Assembly: GCA_024760905.1 (NCBI GenBank) | Contig: CM045733.1 | Coordinates: 28,375,001 to 28,439,000, forward strand | Source: Plotosus lineatus | Taxonomy: Eukaryota > Chordata > Actinopteri > Siluriformes > Plotosidae | Length of the DNA stretch: 64,000 nucleotides | Direction of reading: 5' to 3' | Shown: positions 45,731 through 57,349 of the stretch, piece by piece | Layout: every line of letters starts with the position of its first letter | Position numbering within the stretch: the stretch's first letter is position 1 | The notes under the pieces: model-generated | Databases searched by the model: none | What the model saw: only the letters and a program-made list of their open reading frames with translations | What the model was told of the DNA's origin: nothing | Made by a program: the position numbers and the translations under genes

Positions 45731-46070
45731 GCGGGCTTTGAGTGGCTTAGTGCTCAACACTGTCACCTCACATTGAAACGGTTTGGGGTCTGAATCTCAG
45801 ACAAGGGTCTCTCTTTGTGACGTTTGCATGTTTTATTTCTCTGAGTTCTCCTCTCACAGTTTAATTACATGCTCATTAGAGCAGCTGTCTGCTCTAAATT
45901 GCTCATTGGGGTGAATGCTAATGTGAATGATTGTGTCTGTCTATGTCCTGGAACACACTGTTGAAATGTTCAGGGTGTACACTCACCCGCAGTTAACTGT
46001 GACTGGCTTCAACTTCCCCCACAACTCTGAAGGAGAAGCATTATGGGTGATGGATGGACAGACAGATGGA
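45731..46070 (+). mobile_element. SINE family B, diverged
   Basis: GTGGCTTAGTGCTCAACACT head, TCTCTTTGTGACGTTTGCAT, GGTGAATGCTAATGTGAATG and tail CTTCAACTTCCCCCACAACT. It ends in GATGGATGGACAGACAGATG. Confidence 0.65.
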
Positions 46071-46292
46071 AAAGCTAACTAAATTTGAAACATTTTGACT
46101 TGTTAATTGTACTTATTTTGCAGAGCAAATGCAAAGATAAAACTAATAATGACACTAATTCAATTTGAATTGCTTGTCACTATCATATAGTCCCCTGCTA
46201 TCATACAGTGCAACAAAATATGTTATGTACAACCAAATGAATTATTAATAGATTCAATGTTCAAATTTCTAGGATTTATTTGTATTGTAAAA

Positions 46293-47345
46293 TAGAGTAG
46301 GCCCTTGACTATTCACGGTTTTGCACTCACGATTTGAGTATTCACGGACTGTCAAGCAACTGTCACGTCACTCAAATTCAGCCAATGGCTGTCCTCCTTC
46401 CTGCCGATTGGTGGTTGAGATGATGTAATGCCCCTTCTTCCTCATTCACGCACAAGTTTTCAATGAGCCTCTGTTTTTAGTGTGTTTTAATTACCAGTTA
46501 AGCTGTATGAAGGAACTCAAATGTTGTGCATCTTCTCTGGCTAAGCGCTAGAAAAGGTAATGACTTTAGATGACTCTCCTGAAGAAATAAGATTTTCTCC
46601 TGAAGAAACAGCAGTTTCCTCTGAAGTGCCTGAAGAGAAATAAACATCTGAAAGCACTCTACTATTAAAGTCTTTTTCAATCATTATTCTAGTACAGTAC
46701 CTAAGTTAATGTTTAGAATGTTTGTGAGTGTGATTTCATGTACTGTGGTGGAGCATGTTTATTGTTTTGTTTTGTTTATCCAATTTATGACATTTCATGT
46801 TCTTTTATGTTTTTTTTTTTGTTTTTTTTTTTTGTTATGTCTGTGTTTTGGGGACTTTGATTTTGATGGCTGTGTTCTCTAACTCTAACTGTCCGCTCCG
46901 GCTGAGGGATGTGGCTGAGCTGCTCCATGGCTCACACCTGAATTTCATTCCCCGCTACTCTCAATAAACACAAGCATGCTTATCTCTGCGCTAGAGAATT
47001 AACTCACACGTTTTTGCAGGTGCTTTGCAGTTTTGCAGAGCTTGTCAGACGAAGCGTGGCTTATCCGGACTTCTGATCTTTTAAGTGTGCAAGATCAAGC
47101 TCTGTGTGTCACCTGCAACAAATGCCTCACATTCAAAGAGGAAGGACTTAAGAAGGGCACTTTAATTGAGGTGAGCGTGCGGTTTGTGTTTATAGGGAGT
47201 AAATTAAATTATTTAATTCAAGTTCAGGCACTTCAGAGGAAATTATCGTTTCCTCAGGAGAAAGTCTTATTTCTTCAGAAGAGACGGCACTTACCCGACG
47301 TTTAAGTGGCATCATAGCACTTAACTGGATAATATATTATACATA
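46293..47345. mobile_element. pogo-like DNA transposon ends in inverted arrangement
   Basis: The left part (46293-46660) starts GTAGGCCCTTGACTATTCAC and matches 19306 and 54622. Its inner block (46555-46640) recurs inverted at about 47215-47300 (CTTCAGAGGAAA, TCAGGAGAAA, CTTATTTCTTCAG). On the minus strand the right arm reads CAGTTAAGTGCTATGATGCC then ACTTAAACGTCGGGTAAGT, which could be a start codon followed by a splice donor. A possible LTR or gene 3' end (AATAAACACAAGC) lies between the arms. The family assignment is inference. Confidence 0.45.
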
Positions 47346-47614
47346 CAAAATGAAAACATGTTTATACTGTATGTTCGCGGAAGATTTTGGCCTGCCAGAA
47401 GTGGAGGAATACATTCGGAATCATATGGAAGGACAAGGAAGATGACGGAATGAGGAACGTTGGAGGATGATGACATTTTTGCTTCTGTGAGTCTGCCGCA
47501 CTGCAGGTAAATGGGGGTATTATTATTTACCTTATGGTCTCCCTTATGGTCGATACACTTCTTTCATCAGTGTTGCAGCACTTAAAATGTAAAGAAGCTC
47601 CATTCTATTGCTCT
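47346..47614. other. No recognisable gene
   Basis: Unassigned sequence between two mobile elements. Confidence 0.5.
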
Positions 47615-48345
47615 TTCATTATCATCATCATCATTATCATCATCATCATCATCGTCCGCTAATTCCAGAGTCGGGTGGCGAGAGCAGCAACCTAAGCAAA
47701 GAGGTCCAGATGTCCCTCTCCCCAGCCACTTCCTCCAACTCTCCTGGGGGGACACCGAGGCGGTCCCAGACAAGTCGAGAGACATAGTCCCTCCAGTGTG
47801 TTCTAGGTCAGCCCTGGGGTCTCTTCCTGGTTGGACATGCCCGAAACACCACATCCCTGAGGCATCCGGGAGGCATTCTGACCAGATTCCCGAGCCACCT
47901 CAACTGGCCCCTCTCAATGCGGAGGAGTAGCGGATCTACTCCGAGCTCTCTGCGGATGGTAAAGCTTCTTACCTTATCACTAAGGGAGAACCCCGCCACC
48001 CAGCAAATGAAGCTCATTTCAGCCGCCTGTATCCGCGATCTTGGTCTTTTGGTCACTACCCAAAGCTTGTGACCATAGGTGAGGGTTGGAACATAGATCG
48101 ACTGGTAAATAGAGAGCTTCGCCTTGCGGCTCAGCTCCTTCTTCAGCACGATGTACCGGTAAAGGCTCCGCTTAACAGCAGAGGCTGCAGCAATCTGTCT
48201 GTCGATCTCCCAGTCCATCCTTCCCTCACTCATGAACAAGACCCCAAGACACTTAAACTCTTGCACTTGGGGCAGGACCTCATTCCCAACCCAGAGGGTG
48301 CATTCCAACCTCGGACTTGGAGGTACTGATCCTCATCCCGGCATT
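47615..48345 (-). mobile_element. LINE family 2, 5'-truncated copy
   Basis: Minus strand from the RT C-terminal part ([55 protein letters not shown]) to the 3' end, with a (GAT)n tail (ATC array at 47621-47656). Short frameshift near 47830. Confidence 0.85.
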
Positions 48346-48439
48346 GGAAGGACATGGCATTGCAAATCACTCTCTTGGTCTCTGGCATATACCCCCATTT
48401 CACTGGAGCGCGGCAGACTTGCGGAAGCAAAACCGTAGT

Positions 48440-48800
48440 CACCCTACAACATTCCTCAGTCATTCTGTTATATTCCGAAGGTATTCCTCCTCTTCCATCA
48501 GGCCAAAATTTTCCATGAACGTGCTTTTGAACATATTCAAAAGCACGTTCACGGAAAAATTTTCCGACAGTGTTCCCTCACGCTCCGCAGGCCTTCCGCA
48601 AACGTTATGTCCTTTCCGCAAACGTTCCATGATTGTTCCTTTTATTTCGCAAGTCTTCCGTGAACATTTCGCGAACATTCCTCCTTCTTCCGGGTAGTTA
48701 AAAGCGGCCACAGAATCCCCACAGAATACTCAAGGAAGGTTTGCTGAATGCATGCAGAACGTTTGCGGAATGGTTGTGGCTAAAACAGAAGACTTGCGGA
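48440..48800. repeat. TTCCG-rich repeat with 59-bp palindrome
   Basis: Dense in TTCCGCAAACGTTCC-like motifs, resembling the repeats at 35998 and 51608 in composition. At 48505-48563 two arms of about 28 bp (ATGAACGTGCTTTTGAA and its complement) form a near-perfect palindrome centred on ACATATT. Confidence 0.65.
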
Positions 48801-48850
48801 ACACTCACAGAAGTCACTTCCACTATAAATATTAAATTACTCCAGTTCAT

Positions 48851-49106
48851 TTTTTTCTGTTTTCCTGTTCATGTAATAAAGTTTTAAAGTTATAATAATT
48901 GTGGTTTGGACTTGTGTGCATGGTTTTTAGTCTGGAATGATATATTGAGGTGCAAATAAAAGGAATGTATTGACATTATTTATATTAAACATATTAACAT
49001 ATGTTAAATTCTAAATTAATTGTAAATTATAAAAAATATTGCACAGTAGAAACATATGGTAAATTACAAACTTATGTTAAATTTTACATTTATTGTGCAT
49101 TATAAA
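48851..49106. other. AT-rich spacer
   Basis: No feature seen. Confidence 0.5.
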
Positions 49107-51560
49107 CCCGAATGGTGTTTCGTTGTTGGTATTTCTGTGCTCGTCACAGTTTGTCGATCACGGACACCATGTTTGAACATAAGTGTGCTTATAAGTGCAC
49201 CTGGCACCAGGACACCCTAGGTCGCAACTCAATTATTGACTTTGTAGTCGTGTCATCGGACTTGCAACCATATGTTCTGGACACTCGGGTGAGGAGGGGA
49301 GCTGCCATCATACAATCACTACATGGTGGTGAGTTGGCTTCGGTGGTGGGGGAGGTTGCCTTCCAGATCTTTCAGGCCCAAGCGTGGAATCAGGGTCTGC
49401 TGGGAACATTTGGTGGAGTCCCCTGTTCGAGAGGCCTTTAACGCCCACCTCCGGCAGAGCTACAACCATGTCCTGGAGGAGGCGAGGGACATGGAATCCG
49501 AATGGACCATGTTTCATCACCTCCATTGCTGAGGCGGCAGCCCATAGCTGTGGCCGGAAGGTCGTCGGTGCTTGTCGTGGCGGTAATCCACGAACCCGGT
49601 GGAGGACACCTGCTGTGAAGGGGGCTGTCCAGCTGAAGAAGGAAGCCTATCAGGATTTATTAGCCTGTGGGACTCCTGAGGCAGCAAACAGGTACCAGCA
49701 GGCCAAACGTGCTGCAGCCGAGGCTGTCACAGATGCAAAATTTCGGGTGTGGGAGGAGTTCGGTGAGGGCCTGGAGAGTGATTATCGGTTGGCCTCAGAA
49801 AGGTTCTGGACTGCCATCTGATGCCTTAGGAGGCGGAAGCAGTTCTCCACAAACACTGTTTACAGTGGAGTTGGGGAGCTGCTCACCTCAACTGGGGATG
49901 TCGTCGAGAGGTGGAGGGAATACTTTGAGGACTTCCTCAATTCCACCAACACGCTCTCCGTGGAAGAGGAAGACCCTGGGGGTTTGGGTGGGGGTCTGCC
50001 CATCACTGGAGTGGAGGTCACTGAGGTTGTCAAAAAGCTCCTCAGTGGTTGAGCTCCGGGGTTGGATGAGATCTGCCTGGTATATCTCAAGACTCTGGAT
50101 GCTGTAGGACTGTCTTGGTTGACACGTCTCTGCAACATCCCGTGGTCATTGGGGGCTGTACCTTTGGATTAGCAAACTGGGGTGGTGGTCCCGATTTTTA
50201 AGAGGGAGTACTGGAGGATGTGTTACAATTATCAGGGAATTACACTCCTCAGCCTACCTGGGAAAGTCTATGCAGGGGCACTACAGAGGAGGATCCAACT
50301 GATAGTCGAACCTCGGATTCAGGAGGAATGATGTGGTTTTCGTCCTGGCCAAAGCACTCTTGATCAACTCTCTATGCTCCACAGGATTCTGGAAAGGGCA
50401 TGGGAGTTTGCACAATCTGTCCACATGCGCTTTGTGGATTTGGAGAAGGCTTTTGATCATGTCCCTTGAACGATCTTGTGGGGCGTGCTCCGAGAGTATG
50501 GCATTCTGGACCATTTGCTACGAACCATTCGGTCGCCGTATCACCAGAACCAGAGTTTAGTCTGTATTGGCAATAGCAGGTCGAATTCGTTTCCGGTGGG
50601 AGTTGGAGTCCACCAAGGCTGTCCTTTGTCACCGATTCTGTTCATAATTTTTATGGACAGAATTTCTAGGCGCAGTCGAGGCGTGAGGGGTTCTGGTTTG
50701 GTGGCCATCGGATCTCGTCTCTGCTTTTTGCGGATGATGTTGTCCTTTTGGCTTCATCAAGTTGGGACCTCCAGCTCTCATTGGAGCGATTTGCAGCCAA
50801 GTGCGAAGCAGCCGGGATGTGGATCAGTACCTCCAAGCCTGAAGCCATGATTCTCAGTCGGACAAGTGTGGAATGCACCCTCTGGGTAGGGAATGAGGTC
50901 CTGCCCCAAGTGGAGGAGTTAAAGTTTCTTGGGGTCTTGTTCAGGAGTGAGGGAAGGAGGAAGGGAGAGATCAACAGATGGATTGCTGCAGCCTCTGCTA
51001 TTAAGCAGAGCCTGTACCGGTCCGTCATGGTGAAGAAGGAGCTGAGCCGCAAGGCAAAGCTCTCCATTTACCAGTCGATCTATGTTCCAACCCCCACCTA
51101 TTGTCACAAGCTTTGGGTAGTGACCGAAAGAGCAAGATCACGGATACAAGCGGCTGAAATGAGCTTCCTTCACTGGGTGGCGGGATTCACCCTTAGAGAT
51201 AAGGTGAGAAGCTTTACCATCTGTGGAGAGCTCGGAGTCGATCCGCTGCTCCTCCGCATTGAGAGGGGCCAGTTGAGGTGGCTCGGGCATCTGGTCAGAA
51301 TGCCCCCCCGGACGCCTCCCTGGTGTGGTGTTTCGGGCACGTCCAACTGGGAAGAGACCCCGGGGTCGACCTAGAATACGCTGGAGGGACTATGTCTCTC
51401 GACTTGTCTGTGACCGCCTTGGTGTCCCCCCGGGAGAGTTGGAAGAAGTAGCTGGAGAGAGGGACGTCTGGATCTCTTTACTTAGGTTGCTGCCCCCACG
51501 ACCCGACCCTGGATTTAGCGGAAGATGATGACGATGATGATGATGATGATGAGGATGATG
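49107..51560 (+). mobile_element. LINE family 2, 5'-truncated copy with intact 3' end
   Basis: Starts within the endonuclease (HSLSITDTMFEHKCAYKCTW, DFVVVSSDLQPYVLDTRVRR). RT follows in several frames, with QGCPLSPILFIIFMDRISRR and the active site LLFADDVVLL (about 50722-50750). The C-terminal part is [45 protein letters not shown]. It ends in a (GAT)n tail at 51524-51560. GTGCATTATAAA before it (about 49095) and GTGAATTATAAA after the tail look like a 12-bp target duplication with one mismatch. Several stops and frameshifts. Confidence 0.88.
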
Positions 51561-51607
51561 TGAATTATAAAGATATTATACATTATAAACACATAGTATG
51601 AATGAGA

Positions 51608-52050
51608 GAATGAGTTTCCTTGGTCATTCCGCGTATTTATAGGCGGAATCAGGAGCAAATCCTTTGATCTTTGTTGATTTCTCCTTGTTGAAACGTGGTT
51701 ACATTGGGTATTCTTCAGTAATTCCTCAGTAATTCCGTGTTGAATTTGAACATTCCGCCTTCATTCCGCCTGTTCTGAGATCATGCCATGGGTCTTCCTT
51801 CTAAAAAGGAGTAGTACTGCAGTTGTTCTGCAAATGTTCCGTCCTTTCCATGAACATTCCGTGAATTATCCGATGGTCTTCCTTTGCTGTCCGCACCATT
51901 TCCAAAGGTGATCTGAGCCCTTTTCGCTTGTGTTCTGACATTGTACCGCAATCTTTTGTGTCCTTTCCGAACACTTCGTGATCACCCCGAAGGTGCTCCG
52001 AAGGTGCAATTTTCCAGAGGTTTTTGACCTATTTTCCATGTAAAAATGCC
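51608..52050 (+). repeat. TTCCG-rich interspersed repeat, copy 2
   Basis: Aligns with 35998-36330 over most of that length and extends about 100 bp further. No coding potential or termini identified. Confidence 0.7.
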
Positions 52051-53589
52051 GAAGCCCCTCCGTAGAGTGTGTTCTACTTGCTCCTCCAATACACACCCAG
52101 TGTGCGAAAGGAACCTGTGCAGAAAAGGTCTGTGAAAGTGTGGACCGAGGAGACCAATGAGAGGCTTAGGGACATGTTTCCAGACCACAGACTGGAGCAC
52201 GCTCTGTGACTCCTTTGGTGATGACTTTGACGGCCTCACACACTGTATCACCGACTATATGAACTTCTGCGTGGACAGCACTGTGCCAACACGGAGGGTA
52301 CGGTGCTTCTCCAACAACCACCCGTGGGTCACCCCTGAGCTTAAAGTCCTCCTGAACCAGAAAAAGAGGGCTTTCATCTCAGGGGACAGAGAGGAGCAGA
52401 AGAAGGTCCAGCGTGAACTCCAGTGGAGGATCAGGAGGGCCAAGAAGGACTATGGGAAGAATATGGAAGAGAAGTTGGCTCAGAACAATGTGCGGGACGT
52501 CTGGAGAGGACTAAAGACCATGTATGGATTTGGGCAGAGTGTCAGAGGGACAGCTGATGGTGACCAGCGCTGGGCGGATAAATTAAACTGTTACCTCAAC
52601 AGGTTTGATTCTCCCCCCCCGCCCCCTCTGCCCCCCTCCCTGTCCCCCCCCTCTTCACACGTCTCCAGACCAGCAGACACCTCCCCCTCCCCAGGCCAAA
52701 TTCACTTGACTGCTACAGCCACATCCCCCTCCCTCTGCAGCCCACCCCAGCCCTCCCCTATACCAGGTGAGGAGACAGCTGAGGTGACTAAATCAGAGGA
52801 ATTCTGAAGGACCTGATGGCATCAGTCCCAGGCTGCTGAGGACCTGCGCGGACCAGCTCTGTGAGGTACTATGCTACCTGTACAACCTGAGCCTCAGCCT
52901 GGAGAAGGTTCCCGTCCTGTGGAAGACCTCCTGTCTGGTTCCGGTTCCCAAAACAGCTCAAGCGAAGGAACTGGCCCACTACAGACCTGTCGCCCTGACC
53001 TCCCACCTCATAAAGACCATGGAAAGGCTCCTCCTCGAACATCTCCACTCTATGGTGAGCCCCACCCTAGACCAGCTGCAGTTTGCCTACAGACCCAACA
53101 TCTACCTTCTGCAGCGGGCACTCACTCACCTGGAGATCACCGGCAGCGCTGTGATGGTCATGTTCTTTGACTTCTCCAGCGCCTTCAACACCATCAGGCC
53201 AGCGTTTCTGCGGGGGAAGCTGGAGGACGTGGGAGTGGACGGACATCTTGCTGCCTGGATTATCGACTATCTCACTGACCATCCACAGTATGTGCGGCTG
53301 CGCGGCTGTAAGTCAAAGGTGGCAGTCTGCAGCACAGGGGCACCGCAGGGCACCGTCCTCTCACCCTTCCTTTTCAACATTTACACCTCGGACTTCATCT
53401 ACAGCACAGACAGCTGCCACCTCCAGAAGTTCTTGGATGACTCCGCCATCGTGGGCCGTGTGTCAGAGGGGAACAAGCCGGAGTACCGGTCGGTCATCGT
53501 GGACCTCGTGGACTGGTGTGAGCACAACCACCTGTGCTTGAACATGAGGAAGACGAAGGAGATGGTGGTCGACTTCAGGAGAAGCACTC

Positions 53590-53590
<1 letters not shown>

Positions 53591-53655
<65 letters not shown>
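53591..53655. repeat. (CA)n array inside L2 coding sequence
   Basis: CA run between the codons for VVDFRRS and VNIQG, where related copies would have only a short linker. Its length puts the downstream part out of frame. Confidence 0.95.
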
Positions 53656-53659
<4 letters not shown>

Positions 53660-54406
53660 TCACTGGTGAACATCCAGGGACAGGACATTGAGACAGTGGA
53701 CAGTTTCAAGTACCTGGGTGTTCACCTTAACAATAAACTGGACTGGTCCCACAACACCTGTACAAGAAGGGCCAGAGTCGCCTCCACCTTCTGAGGAGAC
53801 TTGGGTCCTTCGGAGTATGCAGACCTCTGCTCAGGACATTTTAGGACTCTGTGGTAGCCTCTGCAATCCTCTACGCTGCCATCTGCTGGGCCCCGGGCAG
53901 CACAGAGCGGGACAGAAAGAGACTGAACAAGCTGGTCAGGAGGGCCAGCACTGTCCTAGGCTGCCCACTGGACTCTGTGGAGGAGGTGGGCGGGAGGAGG
54001 ATGGTAGCAAAGCTCACATCCATCATGGTCAACAGCTCTCACCCACTGCACCAGACTGTAGAGGAGCTGAGCAGGTCCTTCAGTGGATAACTGAGACATC
54101 CTCAGTGCAGGAAGGAGCGCAACCGCAGGTCCTTCATTCCCACCGCTATCAGACTGTACAACGCCACTTTGTAACTGTCTGTGAAAAAGCTGGTTATGTG
54201 CAATAAAACCCCGTGCACTTTAATCAACCACATCTACTCCGCTCACTGTGAACCATATTAATCCATCTACTCTGCCCTCAGATACATGTACACTTGAATA
54301 TAGGCAAGTCTACAAAGTTGTTCTTTTCTTTTTCTTTTATTGTATATTACTTTCTACTATTTATGTATCTATTTATTTATTTACTTATATAATATATATG
54401 TATGTG

Positions 54407-54412
<6 letters not shown>

Positions 54413-54490
<78 letters not shown>
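54413..54490. repeat. (TA)n array in L2 3' UTR
   Basis: TA run inside the L2 3' UTR. The L2 3' end at 54934-55145 has a much shorter TA stretch at the equivalent place. Confidence 0.95.
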
Positions 54491-54495
<5 letters not shown>

Positions 54496-54584
54496 TATTG
54501 TATATGTCTCTATTTTGCACCCCCTACTGATGGTACCTCAAGAGCCTGTAACTGAATTTCTCCATTATGAGATTTATAAAGCTG

Positions 54585-54619
<35 letters not shown>

Positions 54620-54840
54620 AATTTCGTAGGCCCTTGACCGTTCGCGTTTTCTCACTCACGCCTGAACATATTCACAGATTGCCAAGCAACTGTCACCTGA
54701 TTCAAATTCAGCCAATGGCTGTCCTCCTTCCTGCTAATTGGTTGAGATGATTTGAGATGATGTATATGCCCCTTTTTCCCCATTCAAGTTGTCAATGAGT
54801 CTTTTTTTAGTGTGTTTTAATTACCATTTAAGCTCTATGA
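54620..54840 (+). mobile_element. pogo-like DNA transposon end / MITE
   Basis: GTAGGCCCTTGACCGTTCGC, CCAAGCAACTGTCAC, ATTCAGCCAATGGCTGTCCT, AGTGTGTTTTAATTACC and TTTAAGCTCTATGATG align in order with 46293-46520. Its right side dissolves into TG/TA arrays. Confidence 0.6.
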
Positions 54841-54855
54841 TGTGTGTGTGTGTGA

Positions 54856-54933
<78 letters not shown>
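54841..54933. repeat. (TG)n(TA)n compound microsatellite
   Basis: Short TG run followed by a long TA run. Confidence 0.97.
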
Positions 54934-54934
<1 letters not shown>

Positions 54935-55145
54935 AGATAAGATAAGATAAGATAAGATACAGCTTTATTAATCTCACAATGGAGAAATTCACTGTTACAG
55001 GCTCTTGAGGTACTATCAGTAGGGGGTGCAAAAATAGATACAAGTACAAACATACACACATACATATATTATATAAGTAAATAAATAAATAGATACATAA
55101 ATAGTATAAATTACTAAACAATAAAAGAAAAGAATGGAGCAACTT
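54934..55145 (-). mobile_element. L2 LINE 3' end with (TATCT)n tail
   Basis: On the minus strand the 3' UTR (TTTGCACCCCCTACTGATAG, CTCAAGAGCCTGTAACAGTG, GAGATTAATAAAGCTG) matches that of the L2 copy ending at 54619. Its tail is a TATCT pentamer array (54934-54959), not TATC. Confidence 0.85.
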
Positions 55146-55157
55146 TATATATACATC

Positions 55158-55706
55158 TTTTCCTTTCGGCTGTTCCCTTCAGGGGTCGCCAGAGCAAATC
55201 ATCTGCCTCCATCTCACCCTACCCTCTGCATTTTCTTCTCTTACACCACCTACTTTCATGTCCTCCTTCACCACATCCATAAATCGTCTCTTTGGTCTTC
55301 CTCTAGGCCTTCTGCCTGGTAGTTCCAACCTTGGCATTCTACTACCAATATACTCATTATCCCTCCTCTGCACATGTCCAAACCATCTCAATCTATCCTC
55401 TCTGACTTTACCTCCAAACCTTCTTACAAGTGCTTCTTCCATGTGATGAGATGTACTCATGCTGATCTTATCCATCCTTGTTCCTCCCAAAAAGAACTTC
55501 AACACTTTCACCTCTGCTACCTCCAGCTCTGCCTCCTGTCTTTTCCCCAGAGCCACTGTTTTCACCATTTTGTACACTTTTCCTTTCACTCTTGCCGATA
55601 CCTTCCTATCACATATCACACCGGACACTTTTCTCCAACCATTCCAACCTACCTGCAAACACATCTTCACCTATTTTCCACACTCTCCATTGCTCTGCAT
55701 TGTTGT
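55158..55706 (-). mobile_element. RTE LINE 3' fragment
   Basis: Minus strand from just inside the [10 protein letters not shown] region to the 3' end GGCGACCCCTGAAGGGAACA. Coding pieces 55670-55179 include [20 protein letters not shown] and [21 protein letters not shown] deletion near 55560 removes part of the region between GKVYK and ETVALGK. Confidence 0.88.
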
Positions 55707-55708
55707 GC

Positions 55709-56258
55709 ATTCTTCTTTTTTTCTTTTCCTTTCGGCTATTTCCTTCAGGGGTTGCCACAGCAAATCATCTGCCTCCATCTCACTCTGTCCTCTGCATCTT
55801 CTTCTCTTACGCCAATGACCTTCATGTCTTCCTTCACCACATCCATAAATCTCTTCTTTGGTCTTCCTCTCAGCCTTCTGTCTGGTACTTCCAACCTCAG
55901 TATCCGAAAGCCAATATATTCACTATCCCTCCTCTGTACATGTCCAAACCATCTCAATCGAGCCACTCTGACTTTGTCTCCAAAACATCTTACATGTGCT
56001 GTCCCTCTGATGTACTCATTTCTGATCCTATCCTCGTTACTCCCAAAGAGAACCTCAACATTTTCATCTCTGCTACCTCCAGCTCTGCCTACTGTCCCTT
56101 CCTCAGCGCCACTGTTTCTAAACCATACAACATAGCTCTCCTCATCACCATCCTGTACACTTTTCTTTTCATTCTTGCCGATACCCTCCTATCACACACC
56201 ACATGGACACTTTTCTCCAACCATTCCAACCTGCCTGCGCATGCTTCTTCACTTATGA
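55709..56258 (-). mobile_element. RTE LINE 3' fragment, abutting the previous one
   Basis: Same region of the same family and in the same orientation. Its 3' end (GGCAACCCCTGAAGGAAATA, AAAGAAAAA) meets the 5' end of the 55158-55706 copy within a few bases. It starts in the EEACAGRLEWLEK region. Frameshifts throughout. Confidence 0.85.
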
Positions 56259-57002
56259 ATTTATATAGACTAGTATACTGGTATGTTACCAAAGTTAAAC
56301 TTTTCACTAAGCATACAATTATGATTTCAATCCTGTAACATGAATAAATCAGCAACAAATAATCAATCTACAAGTTCTGGAAACATTCAGATATAATGTC
56401 ACTTTTTAATTTACAAGTGTCAGGTTTGTAGTTTGACGATGACATGATTTCATGATCATCCTATTATTATTGTATACATTCAATAAACTCTCCCACATGA
56501 TAGCTGAATCAGACCTCACTGGGTTTATTCCTGCTTTCAGCACAACATCACACAAATTAGCTGAATATACATGAGCCTCCCATCACTCCCAGAGTTGCAG
56601 TTAGGATGATTACACTGTTCTGTCCTATTAACCTATTCTTCACTAAGGAGAATTGCTTTGTGATCTATAGTGTAATATCAGTCAGTTAGATGAGCGGTTA
56701 TTGCTGTCAATACTGTTACTAGTGCAGTCACTCTAACTGAAAATTAATTCTGAACATAAGTGAGAAATTGCAGGGGTAAATCAAGTCATTGTTGAAAGAA
56801 AGTTAAATTCTACAGTTTATACTGAAGCTATTTTAATTGTGCATAGATGGAAATTCTTGTAAAGTTCTTTAGGTTTCATGGAAGTTACATTAGGGATTGA
56901 ATTTGAATATGCTATTATTTTGGAATTTTATGTGTTTCTTTAGATTTAAAACATCATCAGCCCTTCACATGTCTAAAAATAAAAATAAAGAGAAACCAAT
57001 TT
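56259..57002. other. AT-rich intergenic sequence, no gene
   Basis: No open frame of note and no repeat termini recognised. Confidence 0.5.
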
Positions 57003-57338
57003 AGGGGCAGTGGTGGCCTAGTGGTATAGGTGATGGGTCACTGATCCCAAGGTTGAGGGTTCAAGCCCCACTCATTACAGGTTGTCACTGTCCCCCCAGT
57101 GCAGCTAACTGAGCTATCAAAGGCCAGCCATGTCTCTCACTGTCTATAGTGTGAGGCATGTAAAAGAACCATTGTTGACTTTCGACAAGAGTAAACTGCG
57201 AATTCATTAGCTTGTTTTTGCCCTGCGATGGGCTGGCGAGCTGTCGAGGGTGTACTCTGCTCTTGCCCAGAGTCGACTGGGATGGGCACCAGCCTCCCTG
57301 CGACCCTAATTAAGATTAAGCGGTTATAGAAAATGGTG
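57003..57338 (+). mobile_element. SINE family A with second tail type, full length
   Basis: GGGGCAGTGGTGGCCTAGTG head, GGTTCAAGCCCCACTC B box, family A body, then CTGCGATGGGCTGGCGAGCT and GATGGGCACCAGCCTCCCTG. It ends TAAGCGGTTATAGAAAATGG. This is the cleanest copy of this type. Confidence 0.85.
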
Positions 57339-57349
57339 AGAACCCAATT

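Larger units (their letters stand above)
52060..54619 (+). mobile_element. L2-clade LINE, 5' truncated, with (TATC)n tail
   Basis: 52157-52807 encodes the endonuclease-RT linker (NNHPWVTPELKVLLNQKKRA, DVWRGLKTMYGFGQ) and a proline-rich stretch. After a frameshift, RT is open 53019-53669: YRPNIYLLQRALTHLE, FFDFSSAFNTIRPAFLRGKL, GAPQGTVLSPFLFNIYTSDF, LDDSAIVG (FLDD in place of YADD), NHLCLNMRKTKEMVVDFRRS. A CA array at 53591-53655 breaks the frame. The post-RT part DSFKYLGVHLNNKLDWSHNT and VASAILYAAICWAPG follows. The 3' UTR holds an AT array and ends GAGATTTATAAAGC plus TATC repeats. Confidence 0.88.

Noticed and set aside
48460..48711. Minus-strand 83-codon frame as a gene
   Set aside because: It lies in the TTCCG repeat and spans the palindrome. 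Related repeats elsewhere do not keep the frame.
55374..56338. Long plus-strand open frames (up to 286 codons) over 55.4-56.3 kb
   Set aside because: They are antisense shadows of minus-strand RTE coding sequence. The same leucine/serine-rich antisense frames recur opposite every RTE copy (for example 61206-61949 and 44019-44702).
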